25,891 nucleotides of DNA, taken from positions 1 through 25,891 of IMG/VR virus record IMGVR_UViG_3300044729_003961; one strand, given 5' to 3'. Of this stretch, positions 13,611 through 20,923 are shown one piece after another. Both the position numbers and the translations under genes were made by a program. Origin of the DNA: a virus. How positions within the stretch are numbered: the first letter of the stretch is position 1; every line of letters begins with the position of its first letter. A model generated the notes under the pieces. The model searched no databases and was not told the DNA's origin. It saw only the letters and a list, made by a program, of their open reading frames with translations.

Positions 13611-13990
13611 TGCTCCGACACTTTGTTATAGTCCACCTCACAGTACCGAATACCGGCACCATCATTGATTAAATACCCAGCCTTTTCCTGTGGGTCAATT
13701 TTTTGAGCGGCAGATAAAATACGCCTAAAAGTTTCAGCAAGATCGCCGTTGTTATTGCGTTCTTCTTCTTCCTGTGCCGCGTGTAGTTCTTTGAGTGTCA
13801 AGAAGAACATCGTGCGTTCAGCCGTGGGTTGAAAACACATCACGCCAGGGCCTTCTGCCTCCCACATCTTGACGTAGTACTCGCCCATATCACCAAGCAT
13901 CAACTTGACTGTTGCATCAAGCATCCTGGCTTTTGTTTCGTCCATCTCTGGGCCGATCACAGAAGCAATTAATTTTTCACGTCGGTTCAT
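13607..13990 (-). CDS. Unknown protein of the minus-strand operon
   Basis: A 127-residue, mostly helical protein. The N-terminal half contains ETKARMLDATVKLMLGDMGEYYVKMWEAEGPGVMCF and the middle contains ELHAAQEEEERNNN. The C-terminus ends YLINDGAGIRYCEVDYNKVSEQ. No enzyme motif, membrane span or known family is apparent. Both ends overlap neighbours by four bases (ATGA type), so the genes from 14445 to 13014 are translated as a coupled set. A role linked to DNA processing or replication is suggested only by its neighbours. Confidence 0.65.
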   Translation of the reverse strand: MNRREKLIASVIGPEMDETKARMLDATVKLMLGDMGEYYVKMWEAEGPGVMCFQPTAERTMFFLTLKELHAAQEEEERNNNGDLAETFRRILSAAQKIDPQEKAGYLINDGAGIRYCEVDYNKVSEQ

Positions 13991-14445
13991 TTCTGCAGCA
14001 ATCCTTGTCGGTTTAAAGATTCTAAAAGCTTTGGCGTTGGTTGGTACATAACAACCAGCTTGCCAAGCACACCGCGTTTTTTGACAAGCTTACCAAAGTC
14101 ATCCCTTACCTTATCAAATTCTCCAGAGCGGATTAAATACTCGGCAACGCAACGGAGTCTCCTCTTGAGAGGCAATTCAGCTTGAGGGAATTTACCGCAG
14201 ATCGTATCTGCTTGTAAATCACAGAAAGCAAGACGCAATCTGTTGGCAAGAGTCATACCAGAATTAGCGTCTTCTTCTTCATAATTTTTTAAGTTTTCCA
14301 AGTAACGACGTAGGCACCCATCATCAAAGGAACCACTAGGCGGCAAAAACATCTCTACTTGTCTAACCAAGGATTCCGGAAGCAGGTCCGCATGGTTCTC
14401 TACGGTCACTGCATCGATATCAATACCATTAAAACGGTGCGCCAT
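13987..14445 (-). CDS. Unknown helical protein of the minus-strand operon
   Basis: A 152-residue protein from ATG 14445, which overlaps the upstream gene by 17 bases. A longer frame to 14511 adds a segment that looks like chance sequence and is not preferred. The product is helical and charged, with CLRRYLENLKNYEEED, ANRLRLAFCDLQADTICGKFP, LKRRLRCVAEYLIRSGEFDKVR and a basic segment KLVKKRGVLGKLV. No family is recognised. The pattern would suit a replication accessory or loader-type protein, but nothing in the sequence proves that. Confidence 0.6.
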   Translation of the reverse strand: MAHRFNGIDIDAVTVENHADLLPESLVRQVEMFLPPSGSFDDGCLRRYLENLKNYEEEDANSGMTLANRLRLAFCDLQADTICGKFPQAELPLKRRLRCVAEYLIRSGEFDKVRDDFGKLVKKRGVLGKLVVMYQPTPKLLESLNRQGLLQK

Positions 14446-14866
14446 TCTCAGCAGGATCCCACGTTTTCTGGTACATTGGTTTGCGATCTTGACGTTGAGG
14501 GTTAAGATCAACCGTCAAAACCTCTGGGTTTTTAGAAAAGGATTGAATCAGTTGGTTCCAAGGGATTCGTAAGACTGCTTTCTTTTTTGGATCAGGAGAA
14601 ACATTCACATAATGGATACCTTCTACCCAGCCCTTTCCTGGTTGCTTCCTGCCAATGGACATCCAGTTACGGATGGTTTGATCTGAGACACCAAGCCGTC
14701 TGCCACACTCTTCTGTCGAGATGTACTCATCGGCAAAAGCCTGGGGACTCAAGACGTCTGTCTCCCCATTTGAATAACGGGAGTGCCACATAGAACCAAG
14801 GATATTTCTGATTCCTTTTAGTTCATGCGCAATGTCTTCTAAACTTTTACGAAGTCCGTACTGCAT
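14429..14866 (-). CDS. HTH/winged-helix DNA-binding protein
   Basis: A 145-residue protein. Residues about 48-105 contain a MerR/excisionase-like helix-turn-helix (EYISTEECGRRLGVSDQTIRNW) followed by a wing region (GKGWVEGIHYVNV, then VLRIPWNQLIQSF). The N-terminal 40 residues form an amphipathic helix (LRKSLEDIAHELKGIRNIL) that could mediate dimer formation. It is the first gene of the minus-strand operon leading to dCTP deaminase and lies 31 bases from the divergent gene at 14898. That makes it a candidate local regulator. No clear operator is visible in the short gap. Confidence 0.7.
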   Translation of the reverse strand: MQYGLRKSLEDIAHELKGIRNILGSMWHSRYSNGETDVLSPQAFADEYISTEECGRRLGVSDQTIRNWMSIGRKQPGKGWVEGIHYVNVSPDPKKKAVLRIPWNQLIQSFSKNPEVLTVDLNPQRQDRKPMYQKTWDPAENGAPF

Positions 14867-14897
14867 ACCTTCACACGCTTTGTTTAGATGCTAATCT

Positions 14898-15236
14898 GTG
14901 AGAAAACAATTTGTGACCATGGAAGAGCAAATTCCTACCAGTCAACCGCCAATGTCAATGCCTCCGCAGATGGAGAATCAAATCACGCCTGAACAATTGG
15001 CTGAATTGAAGGCTCGTGCTAGGGAACTTGCCATTCAACAAACCATTGCTCAGCAGGCAGCCATCCAACAACAGCAGCAGCCTCAACCGCCGCAAGTCAT
15101 TTATTTGCGTCGTAATCTGACCGTCGCAGAAGTCCTTTTGGTACTGTTGCTTTCCTGTGGAATTGTAACAGGAATTCAATGGACTTGGAACGCATTATCC
15201 AATGTTTTGCCCCGTGTTGAGATTAAGATGCGCTAA
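14898..15236 (+). CDS. Small Gln/Pro-rich protein with one C-terminal membrane segment
   Basis: A 112-residue protein from GTG 14898 (ATG 14919 is an equally plausible start, and neither has a good Shine-Dalgarno site). The first 70 residues are rich in Gln, Pro and Met, with a short helix EQLAELKARARELAIQQTIAQQ and a Gln run. Residues about 76-99 (VAEVLLVLLLSCGIVTGIQW) form a single hydrophobic membrane segment preceded by YLRRN, and a short basic tail follows. The topology suggests a C-terminal anchor with the N-terminus in the cytoplasm. Possible roles are spanin-like, holin-like or virion membrane-contact. It is directly upstream of the tail fibre genes. Confidence 0.6.
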   Translation: MRKQFVTMEEQIPTSQPPMSMPPQMENQITPEQLAELKARARELAIQQTIAQQAAIQQQQQPQPPQVIYLRRNLTVAEVLLVLLLSCGIVTGIQWTWNALSNVLPRVEIKMR

Positions 15237-15247
15237 ATAAGCAGACC

Positions 15248-15253
15248 TATAAT
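15248..15253 (+). promoter_or_regulatory. Candidate phage promoter -10 box (TATAAT)
   Basis: TATAAT followed by TGATACA stands 29 bases before the GTG start of the first tail fibre. It repeats the context seen at 1406 and 4288. No -35 box is visible at the expected distance. Confidence 0.45.
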
Positions 15254-15281
15254 TGATACAAAGGATTGCGCAGTAAAGTAG

Positions 15282-16970
15282 GTGTCAAACCGTAGGATTT
15301 CAGAATTTCCCGCCATTAGCGGGATTGATATTGACGAGCAGGATCTACTTACTTTGGTTCACGTTTTTGAGGTGGACCCAACACTGCGCAACAAAAAAAT
15401 TACCTTTACGCAGTTTCGTTCATATCTTGATCAGTACTACGCAAATATCAGCGGTGAAACCATCAGTGGCAACATTGACATTGCTGGTAACTTATCTGTC
15501 TCTGGTAGTAGCACTTTCAATACCGTAACAGCGTCTGGCGCTGGAACGTTCAGTGGCATCATCGTTCAAAATAATGCAACAGTCAGTGGCACCATCAGTG
15601 GAGCCACAATTACAGGCAATGCTCTTCAAGGCACAACAGTTAATGCAACTACCGTAACCATAGAGACTGCAACAGGTACAACAGCACTATTTACCAGTGG
15701 CCGTTACCAAGCCTTATCTGGCGCAACAATCACAGGAACCACTGTGTCTGCAACCAGTGGTGTTTTTACCGCTTTAAGCGGCGCAACAATTACTGGTAAC
15801 ACTGTTTCCGCAACGACAGGTACATTCCAAGCTCTTGGTACTCCCATTCTTAATGTCAGTGGCAACCTCTCTGTTGCAAGCGGATTAACTGTCACTGGCG
15901 TCGGTCAATTTGCAAGTGGTGTTCAAGTCACCGGCACGCTTTCTGGAACAACGGTTACAGGAACTACGGCTCAATTTACAACTGTTACTGGCGTATCTGG
16001 AGTTTATACAACGCAGCTTTCGGGTGCGACAATTACCGGAAACACAGGACTTTTTTCAAACATCACTGGTGCATCCGGTACGTTTACCTCCAGGGTTTCG
16101 GGCGCAACTGTAACAGGAAATACGGGCGCTTTTGGTAACGTCTCTGGTATTTCAGGTGTTTTTACTGAGCTTTTGTCAGGGAAAACCATTACAGGAGACA
16201 CCGGAAAATACACAATAATTTCAGGTGTTTCTGGAGTCTATACAACACAGCTTTCTGGGGCGACCATTACCGGAAACAATGTCAATGCAACATTTGTGTC
16301 TGGTGTATCTGGTGTTTTTACTAGCAATATATCTGGCTTAACTATTACAGGTGCTTCAGGTTTATTTAGCATCGTCAATGGAATTAGCGGTACATTTACT
16401 ACTCAAGTAAGTGGGGCTACCGTCACCGGTGCCACGGGTGCGTTTGGTTCGCTTACCGGCGTTACTGGTGTTTTTACAACTTCTATATCAGGGCAATTAA
16501 TTAGCGGTAATACCGGTCAATTTACAAATTTAACAGGTCAACAAGGAGTTTTCACAACAAGTATTTCTGGGGCAACAGTCACAGGTAATACGATCCAGGG
16601 TACGTCTGGTATTTATACATCTCTTAGCGGTTCTACGTACACAGGCACAACAATCAATGTAACAACAGGTGTTTTTCAGACTCTTTCGGCAACTAACCTT
16701 GCCTTCACAAATACTACTGTTTCTGGTAACTTTAGCGTCCTTGGTTCCAGTACGTTTACCTCAGGTGTACAAGTAACTGGCACCCTAAGTGGCACAACAA
16801 TTACAGGGACCACAATCCAAGCAACAACCGGTGTATTTAATTCGATTACTGGAAGCACACTAGCGATTACAACAGCATCTGGCGCAACACCTGCTTTTGT
16901 GTGTTCTGGTGTTGTTTCCGGTGATGCAAGCGGTTTTATTATTAAAGGTCCATTGATTATCCTGCCTTAA
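15282..16970 (+). CDS. Repetitive tail fibre protein
   Basis: A 562-residue protein from GTG 15282. Residues 1-55 (ISEFPAISGIDIDEQDLL, then NKKITFTQFRSYLDQYY) form a conserved-looking N-terminal domain of the kind that attaches fibres to the virion. The rest is a Thr/Ser/Gly/Val-rich repeat fibre built on SGATITGNT-type units. Eight consecutive 26-residue repeats occupy residues 221-428, flanked by shorter 20-residue units (for example residues 146-185 and 429-468). Such sequences form trimeric beta-structured shafts. There is no clear receptor-binding domain. The last 25 residues (CSGVVSGDASGFIIKGPLII) may pack against the next fibre. The gene precedes a second fibre at 17007 by 36 bases, so the two probably form one host-recognition apparatus. 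Confidence 0.85.
   Translation: MSNRRISEFPAISGIDIDEQDLLTLVHVFEVDPTLRNKKITFTQFRSYLDQYYANISGETISGNIDIAGNLSVSGSSTFNTVTASGAGTFSGIIVQNNATVSGTISGATITGNALQGTTVNATTVTIETATGTTALFTSGRYQALSGATITGTTVSATSGVFTALSGATITGNTVSATTGTFQALGTPILNVSGNLSVASGLTVTGVGQFASGVQVTGTLSGTTVTGTTAQFTTVTGVSGVYTTQLSGATITGNTGLFSNITGASGTFTSRVSGATVTGNTGAFGNVSGISGVFTELLSGKTITGDTGKYTIISGVSGVYTTQLSGATITGNNVNATFVSGVSGVFTSNISGLTITGASGLFSIVNGISGTFTTQVSGATVTGATGAFGSLTGVTGVFTTSISGQLISGNTGQFTNLTGQQGVFTTSISGATVTGNTIQGTSGIYTSLSGSTYTGTTINVTTGVFQTLSATNLAFTNTTVSGNFSVLGSSTFTSGVQVTGTLSGTTITGTTIQATTGVFNSITGSTLAITTASGATPAFVCSGVVSGDASGFIIKGPLIILP
15942..16565 (+). repeat. Eight in-frame 78-bp repeats (26 residues each)
   Basis: Units start at fibre residues 221, 247, 273, 299, 325, 351, 377 and 403. 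Each begins SG.T(I/V)(T/S)G and ends near GVFTT or GTFTS. The pattern is kept at the protein level while the codons vary, which argues against a very recent tandem expansion. Confidence 0.85.
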
Positions 16971-17006
16971 TTCTTTCAGTTAAAATAGACAAAAAGAGAC
17001 AACAAA

Positions 17007-18929
17007 ATGGCGTACGGCACTATCAAGGTTGATACAATTACCTTTACCAATGCTGGTATTGATAAAAGCGTTACAATTTCTGGTTTAGTCCAAAATCCAA
17101 CCTTTACAGGAAACGTAACGGTAACCGGTACTGTTTCTGGCGCAACTGCTAATTTTGTATCCGGTGTTTTTACTACTCAAATTTCAGGTGCTACTGTCAC
17201 TGGTGGAAACGCAAACTTTACTAGCGGCACTTTTACCAATATCAGCGGTGGTGTCTATACCATTACATCGGGTGTTTTTGCATTAGGTACTTCAGGAACT
17301 CCATCGATTAGTTTTGCTTCAGATCCCAACACCGGCATTTACTCCCCCGGCGCAGACCAAGTAGCCATCTCGACTAGTGGCACTGGGCGTTTAATTGTTG
17401 GGAGCACTGGTACGGTCAACATTGTCGGCGCTGGCACTGCAGGTTCCACTCAAGCTGTCAGTTTTAACGGCAGTGCACCAGTTGATAGCCTGGTGATGCT
17501 TGCTGACGGGAAAGTAGGTCTGGGGACTAGTAGCCCTACTACCAACTATAAGTTGGATGTGGCTGGCGCCCTGCTGTCATCTAGTAATTCGTCAGAGATT
17601 GCAATCGTAAATAGAGCAACTAATGCAGCAGAATGGGCTTTTTATTCGCAAAATGGTGAGTTTAATATCTACCAATGGAGCGCGGCCGCCAGCCGATTGG
17701 TAATTGATACCTCAGGACGTGTAGGGATTGGCACTACTAGCCCTGAACAAAGCCTTTCAATCGTAGCCCCTAGCACTGCGCAAGCTATTGGTGTTTGGAA
17801 TCGTGCGTCTGACAATATATATGGTGGTATCTACTTTAAAACAAATAACGGAGCCACTGACCAAAGCTCGATTTTAAATGAACGTGCAGGCACCAACGGC
17901 GCAAGTCTTCTTTTTTACACCAAGCCTGACGGAGGATCAACTACTGAACGCGCCCGCATCGACAGCTCCGGCAGGTTGTTAGTTGGCACGTCTACTGGTC
18001 CTGCCAGTTCGACTCTTGTTCTGCAGGGAAATAGCGACAACGCCTCTTTTAATTCTGTTTTGCGCATGTTGCGCAACGTAACCGATCCAGCCGCAAATAC
18101 TGTTCTGGGCACTGTTGCTTTTGGTACTAGTGGAAAAGATAGCGCTTTTATTGAGGCTTATTCAGATGCGCAGTGGGGGGCGAATGACTATCCAGGCCGC
18201 CTAGTGTTCTCCGTTACTGCCGATGGAGCAAGCAGCCCAACGGAGCGGATGAGGATTGCCCAGAATGGAATAATGGCGGTAGGAAAAACTAGTGGCTTGG
18301 GCAGCATTGACACCGCTGGAGCGGAGCTGGGACCAGACGGTTACATAATTTGCTCTAGAGCTTTGGCATCTGCCTCGGTCGATTCGGTTGTTTATGTAAA
18401 CAGGCAAACAACAGATGGAGATTTAATTCAATTCTTTCAAGCCAATGCGCAAGAAGGAGCCATTTCCGTTTCTGGCACCACCGTCACCTATGGCGGTGGC
18501 CACCTAGCTCGCTGGTCCCAACTCCCCAACGAAGAAAATCCTTCCGGCATCCTCAAAGGCACCGTCATGTCCAACTTGGACGAGATGTGTGAGTGGGGCG
18601 AAGAAGACAACGAACAGCTCAATAAAACCAAAGTGAGCGACGTTGAAGGTGACCCCAACGTGGCTGGCGTGTTCGTCTCTACATCGTTCTCTGATGATGG
18701 TCCGCTTGACTTTTTCGTCGCAATGACGGGTGACATGATCATCCGCATTGCCGAAGGCGTCACGGTGCAACGCGGTGACCTGCTGATGTCCGCTGGCGAT
18801 GGCACGGCCAAGCCCCAAGACGACGACATCATCCGCAGCAAGACCATTGCCAAGGTGACTTCCAATTACGTCACCTGCACTTACGACGATGGCAGCTACT
18901 GCGTGCCCTGCGTGCTGATGGCTTGCTAG
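17007..18929 (+). CDS. Tail fibre or spike with C-terminal peptidase G2-like autoprocessing domain
   Basis: A 640-residue protein. Residues 1-90 (MAYGTIKVDTITFTNAGIDK, then SGATV-type repeats like the previous fibre) form the attachment part and shaft. Residues about 95-480 are a Gly/Ser-rich beta region with repeated (R/K)VGIGT(T/S)SP- and GRLLVGT-like motifs. Residues about 483-640 match the peptidase G2/IMC-type intramolecular chaperone and autocleavage domain: GHLARWSQL, LKGTVMSNLDEMCEW, NEQLNKTKVSDVEGDPNVAGVF, MTGDMIIRIAEGVTVQRGDLLMSAGDGTAKPQ and CTYDDGSYCVPCVLMAC. Such domains assist trimer folding and are then cut off. Sequence from about 18475 onward is visibly more GC-rich than the rest of the gene, suggesting module exchange. 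ATG 17007 follows a purine-rich leader. Confidence 0.85.
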   Translation: MAYGTIKVDTITFTNAGIDKSVTISGLVQNPTFTGNVTVTGTVSGATANFVSGVFTTQISGATVTGGNANFTSGTFTNISGGVYTITSGVFALGTSGTPSISFASDPNTGIYSPGADQVAISTSGTGRLIVGSTGTVNIVGAGTAGSTQAVSFNGSAPVDSLVMLADGKVGLGTSSPTTNYKLDVAGALLSSSNSSEIAIVNRATNAAEWAFYSQNGEFNIYQWSAAASRLVIDTSGRVGIGTTSPEQSLSIVAPSTAQAIGVWNRASDNIYGGIYFKTNNGATDQSSILNERAGTNGASLLFYTKPDGGSTTERARIDSSGRLLVGTSTGPASSTLVLQGNSDNASFNSVLRMLRNVTDPAANTVLGTVAFGTSGKDSAFIEAYSDAQWGANDYPGRLVFSVTADGASSPTERMRIAQNGIMAVGKTSGLGSIDTAGAELGPDGYIICSRALASASVDSVVYVNRQTTDGDLIQFFQANAQEGAISVSGTTVTYGGGHLARWSQLPNEENPSGILKGTVMSNLDEMCEWGEEDNEQLNKTKVSDVEGDPNVAGVFVSTSFSDDGPLDFFVAMTGDMIIRIAEGVTVQRGDLLMSAGDGTAKPQDDDIIRSKTIAKVTSNYVTCTYDDGSYCVPCVLMAC

Positions 18930-18974
18930 AGCGAGTAACCCTACTCCCTACCGCCCCTGAAGCCGTATAGTGGT

Positions 18975-19002
18975 GGGGCAGCGAGTTTGCACCTCCTGCC
19001 CC
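18975..19002 (+). repeat. GGGGCAG/CTGCCCC inverted repeat in the gap after the fibre gene
   Basis: A perfect 7-bp inverted repeat with a 14-base loop lies in the 95-base gap between the fibre and the 57-residue gene. It has no T-run, so it is not a standard terminator. A TATAGT box (18965-18970) stands just upstream and could be a promoter for the following small genes. Confidence 0.4.
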
Positions 19003-19024
19003 TGGCCACGATCCCCTGGAGACC

Positions 19025-19198
19025 ATGACCACAAAATGGTACTGCGTTACGCCCCACACGCCTTGGGCTAAAGACGGAAAGGTCTTTCTGTCCAACGACG
19101 AAGACAGTTTTTACACACAAGAGTTCCAGAGCCGCGAAGAGCTGGATATCTTTATTGAGAAGCTACGCGCCGTGGCTGATGAAGCCTGGCCAAACTGA
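19025..19198 (+). CDS. Small unknown protein (57 aa)
   Basis: A 57-residue frame from ATG 19025, preceded by GGAGA with three bases of spacing. It begins MTTKWYCVTPHTPWAKDGKV and continues with an acidic segment (SNDEDSFYTQEFQSREEL) and a helix ending IEKLRAVADEAWPN. The good ribosome-binding site and ordered composition support a real gene. Codon use is GC-rich, like the end of the fibre gene and the next small gene. No family is recognised. Confidence 0.6.
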   Translation: MTTKWYCVTPHTPWAKDGKVFLSNDEDSFYTQEFQSREELDIFIEKLRAVADEAWPN

Positions 19199-19216
19199 GT
19201 AACCATTACCACTTCT

Positions 19217-19462
19217 ATGTCTGAACTTTCACCCGCTGCGAATGCAGTCCTAGATGCCTACATGGATAACTGTGGCTGGCTGGATGGCCCTCTACAAAAG
19301 GATTATCAATGCGTTGCCGCCGTCTTGCGATCTGCTGCGGATCAAGTGCTGCCGGAAGAGCCGCTTTACGGGGGTGATCAGCGCTGGATGTTTGAGCGCG
19401 ATGCCCGCCAGGCTTGCCGCAAGAAACTCCTCGCTATCGCTGACAAGCTTGAAGCCCAGTAG
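19217..19462 (+). CDS. Small helical protein of cyanobacterial/cyanophage type
   Basis: An 81-residue helical protein with SPAANAVLDAYMDNCGW, VAAVLRSAADQVLPEE and ARQACRKKLLAIADKLEAQ. I recognise the ADQVLPEE and LLAIADKLEA layout as typical of short unknown proteins in picocyanobacteria and their phages, from memory only. The function is unknown. It is GC-rich compared with most of the window, which may mean a host origin. It follows the 57-residue gene by 18 bases and is closed by the terminator at 19491. Confidence 0.65.
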   Translation: MSELSPAANAVLDAYMDNCGWLDGPLQKDYQCVAAVLRSAADQVLPEEPLYGGDQRWMFERDARQACRKKLLAIADKLEAQ

Positions 19463-19490
19463 TCACCTTCTTTAACCACACTTAAAAAGA

Positions 19491-19516
19491 AAGCCCCTTA
19501 TGGGGCCTTTTTTTAT
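19491..19516. terminator. Bidirectional intrinsic terminator
   Basis: GCCCC-TTAT-GGGGC is followed by eight Ts on the plus strand and preceded by an A-rich run that gives Ts on the minus strand. It serves the small gene ending at 19462 and the convergent KilA-N gene, whose stop codon is at 19513-19515. Confidence 0.85.
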
Positions 19517-20268
19517 TTTCCAATAATAGAAAGGGTTTTAATTAACCAATTTTTTTGGTAGCTTTTTACTTTCCTTGGAGCCCCATCAACATATTGAATA
19601 CGTGTTGGCGGCTCTTGATTAAACTCTTTACGGTACTCATTTGCCACATTTTTTCCAATAGCACTGGACTTGTTACGGGCAAGGCGTTCTTGAAAAACTT
19701 CTAAATACGCATCGCTAATCGTCATTTCTTCATTTCCTGGAGGAAGAAGAAAATCAGAATTAACACGCATAGCATTGTTGCGTGCTAAATCAGAGAACAG
19801 AATTTTATCGCGATCATCAAAGCAACCAAGATCCCTGATAAAGTCAACCGACTCTTTCAGTAGGTTTAGTATGTTAGTACCAGAGATTTGCGGTTGCGGC
19901 GGTTGGAATTCCGGTTTTTGTTGGGCTTGACGTTCCAATTCTTCCAGAAGCCAGCCGTCCATCCAGACTGCAAACGGAGGGCTGATCCAACGGGCAAGAT
20001 CCACGGACACACGCGGATGAACCCAAGTTCCTTGGTTGGCGCCTCCCTTTGTTGACTGACACAGGCTGGAAACGGGAATTCCCGTTTCGACCGAAAGTGC
20101 CTCCAAATACTCTGTTGCCCGTTCGGTGCGCCAATAATCATTCCATTGTTTCCCATTGGCTTTGCACATGGCAGTTGCGTTGACGTAGCCATCAATACTG
20201 CGCCGTGCAATGGGCGTGTCATTCCAGGTGCGAACGACAAGCGAGTCCCCTGGTGCTAAGCTATCCAT
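19513..20268 (-). CDS. KilA-N domain protein
   Basis: A 251-residue protein. Residues about 10-115 are a KilA-N DNA-binding domain: ARRSIDGYVNATAMCKANGKQWNDYWRTERATEYLEAL, then GTWVHPRVSVDLARWISPPFAVWM. The C-terminal part (about 135-251) is helical with KESVDFIRDLGCFDDRDKILF and DAYLEVFQERLARNKSSAIGK, possibly a partner-binding or second DNA-binding part. KilA-N proteins are common in phages, large viruses and bacteria, often as regulators or antirepressors. It is a single-gene unit on the minus strand amid plus-strand genes. An inverted repeat sits in its 5' leader and two GGTGACC copies lie further upstream. Confidence 0.88.
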   Translation of the reverse strand: MDSLAPGDSLVVRTWNDTPIARRSIDGYVNATAMCKANGKQWNDYWRTERATEYLEALSVETGIPVSSLCQSTKGGANQGTWVHPRVSVDLARWISPPFAVWMDGWLLEELERQAQQKPEFQPPQPQISGTNILNLLKESVDFIRDLGCFDDRDKILFSDLARNNAMRVNSDFLLPPGNEEMTISDAYLEVFQERLARNKSSAIGKNVANEYRKEFNQEPPTRIQYVDGAPRKVKSYQKNWLIKTLSIIGK

Positions 20269-20278
20269 GTTTGGTGTG

Positions 20279-20305
20279 AAGGGCGGGTAACGACCGCCCT
20301 TTTTT
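20279..20305 (+). terminator. Plus-strand terminator inside the KilA-N leader
   Basis: AAGGGCGG (20279-20286) and CCGCCCTT (20294-20301) form an 8-bp stem with a 7-base loop, followed by a run of six Ts on the plus strand. Upstream on that strand is only the antisense of the KilA-N gene, so it would stop antisense transcription. In KilA-N mRNA the same hairpin would lie just upstream of the start codon. Confidence 0.6.
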
Positions 20306-20322
20306 CATGGTATCAGATCAAA

Positions 20323-20338
20323 GGTGACCTGGGTGACC
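20323..20338. promoter_or_regulatory. Two GGTGACC direct repeats, candidate operator
   Basis: GGTGACC occurs at 20323-20329 and again at 20332-20338, a 9-base period. The pair lies between the divergent KilA-N gene and the gene at 20380, about 40 bases before the latter and just upstream of a TAAAAT box near 20354. The placement suits binding of a regulator controlling either gene. No experimental or family support. Confidence 0.35.
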
Positions 20339-20379
20339 AAAACACCTAAGTTGTAAAATAAGAAAAAATATCATTGATC

Positions 20380-20703
20380 ATGGCTAATACTATTTGGGAT
20401 ATTGTCAACCTTGAACGTCATCTTCCTGATGGTGACACATGCCCTGATGGCGTTGTATACACCGTCCATTGGACTGCATCCTTGGAAGAAGACGGTGAAA
20501 CTGCCGGTTGTTATGGCAGTGTTGGTCTTGGTGAGCCTGACCCTAATAATTTCACTCCTTTCAGTGAACTCACCAAAGAAGAAGTGGTGAACTGGACCCT
20601 GGCAGCACTTGGTGTTGATCAAGTTGTTTCAATTGAAGAAGCACTGCACAATCAAATTCAAGCCAAACTGCACCCAACTTCTTCTGCTGGTGTCCCCTGG
20701 TGA
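20380..20703 (+). CDS. Small conserved cyanophage-type protein, paralogue A
   Basis: A 107-residue protein from ATG 20380. It has WDIVNLERHLPDG, VVYTVHWTASLEEDG, YGSVGLGEPDP and FTPFSELTKEEVVNWTLAALGVDQV, and ends LHPTSSAGVPW. I recall the HW(T)-strand, YGSVGL and final G(V)PW layout in many cyanophage small proteins of unknown function. It is clearly homologous to the gene at 20924, which shares NLER.LPD, HW.A, W.P or F.P, ALG.D and LHPT...G.PW. Beta-rich N-terminus and helical C-terminus suggest a small virion or assembly factor. The function is unknown. Confidence 0.7.
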   Translation: MANTIWDIVNLERHLPDGDTCPDGVVYTVHWTASLEEDGETAGCYGSVGLGEPDPNNFTPFSELTKEEVVNWTLAALGVDQVVSIEEALHNQIQAKLHPTSSAGVPW

Positions 20704-20737
20704 TTTTTGTTATACTTTTTGAAGTTATTGCTTCGTT

Positions 20738-20920
20738 ATGGCTTGCACTAAAGCTGAGCTGATCTCCGCTATCAATTCTTTTGGCGCTGCACGTGCTACT
20801 GGTGACGGCAACCTTGTTGCTTTCGCCGGTAACCTCATTGGCCAACTACTCGAAACCCTTGAGTTTTCTACTGAGGAACAAGAAGAAGCTCCTATTACAG
20901 AAACAGAGATTGTTGAATAA
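20738..20920 (+). CDS. Small acidic unknown protein (60 aa)
   Basis: A 60-residue protein starting MACTKAELISAINSFGAARA, with a hydrophobic-rich middle (LVAFAGNLIGQLLETL) and a strongly acidic C-terminus (STEEQEEAPITETEIVE). The hydrophobic stretch is too short and Gly/Asn-broken for a sure membrane segment. It lies between two paralogous genes. A TATACT box about 26 bases upstream of the start is a possible promoter. The stop is three bases before the next ATG. Confidence 0.55.
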   Translation: MACTKAELISAINSFGAARATGDGNLVAFAGNLIGQLLETLEFSTEEQEEAPITETEIVE

Positions 20921-20923
20921 TTT

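Noticed and set aside
15704-16858. Several minus-strand open frames of 60-69 codons within the first fibre
   Set aside because: They are periodic mirror frames of the Thr/Gly/Ser repeats (Val/Pro/Thr-rich products) and have no own signals.
18488-18865. Minus-strand frames of 125 and 104 codons inside the second fibre gene
   Set aside because: They lie antisense to a strongly conserved peptidase G2-like domain and are explained by its GC-rich codon use.
15282-18929. Collagen-like or CRISPR-like repeat array
   Set aside because: The repeats are in-frame protein repeats without G-x-y triplets. No constant DNA repeat with unique spacers is present.
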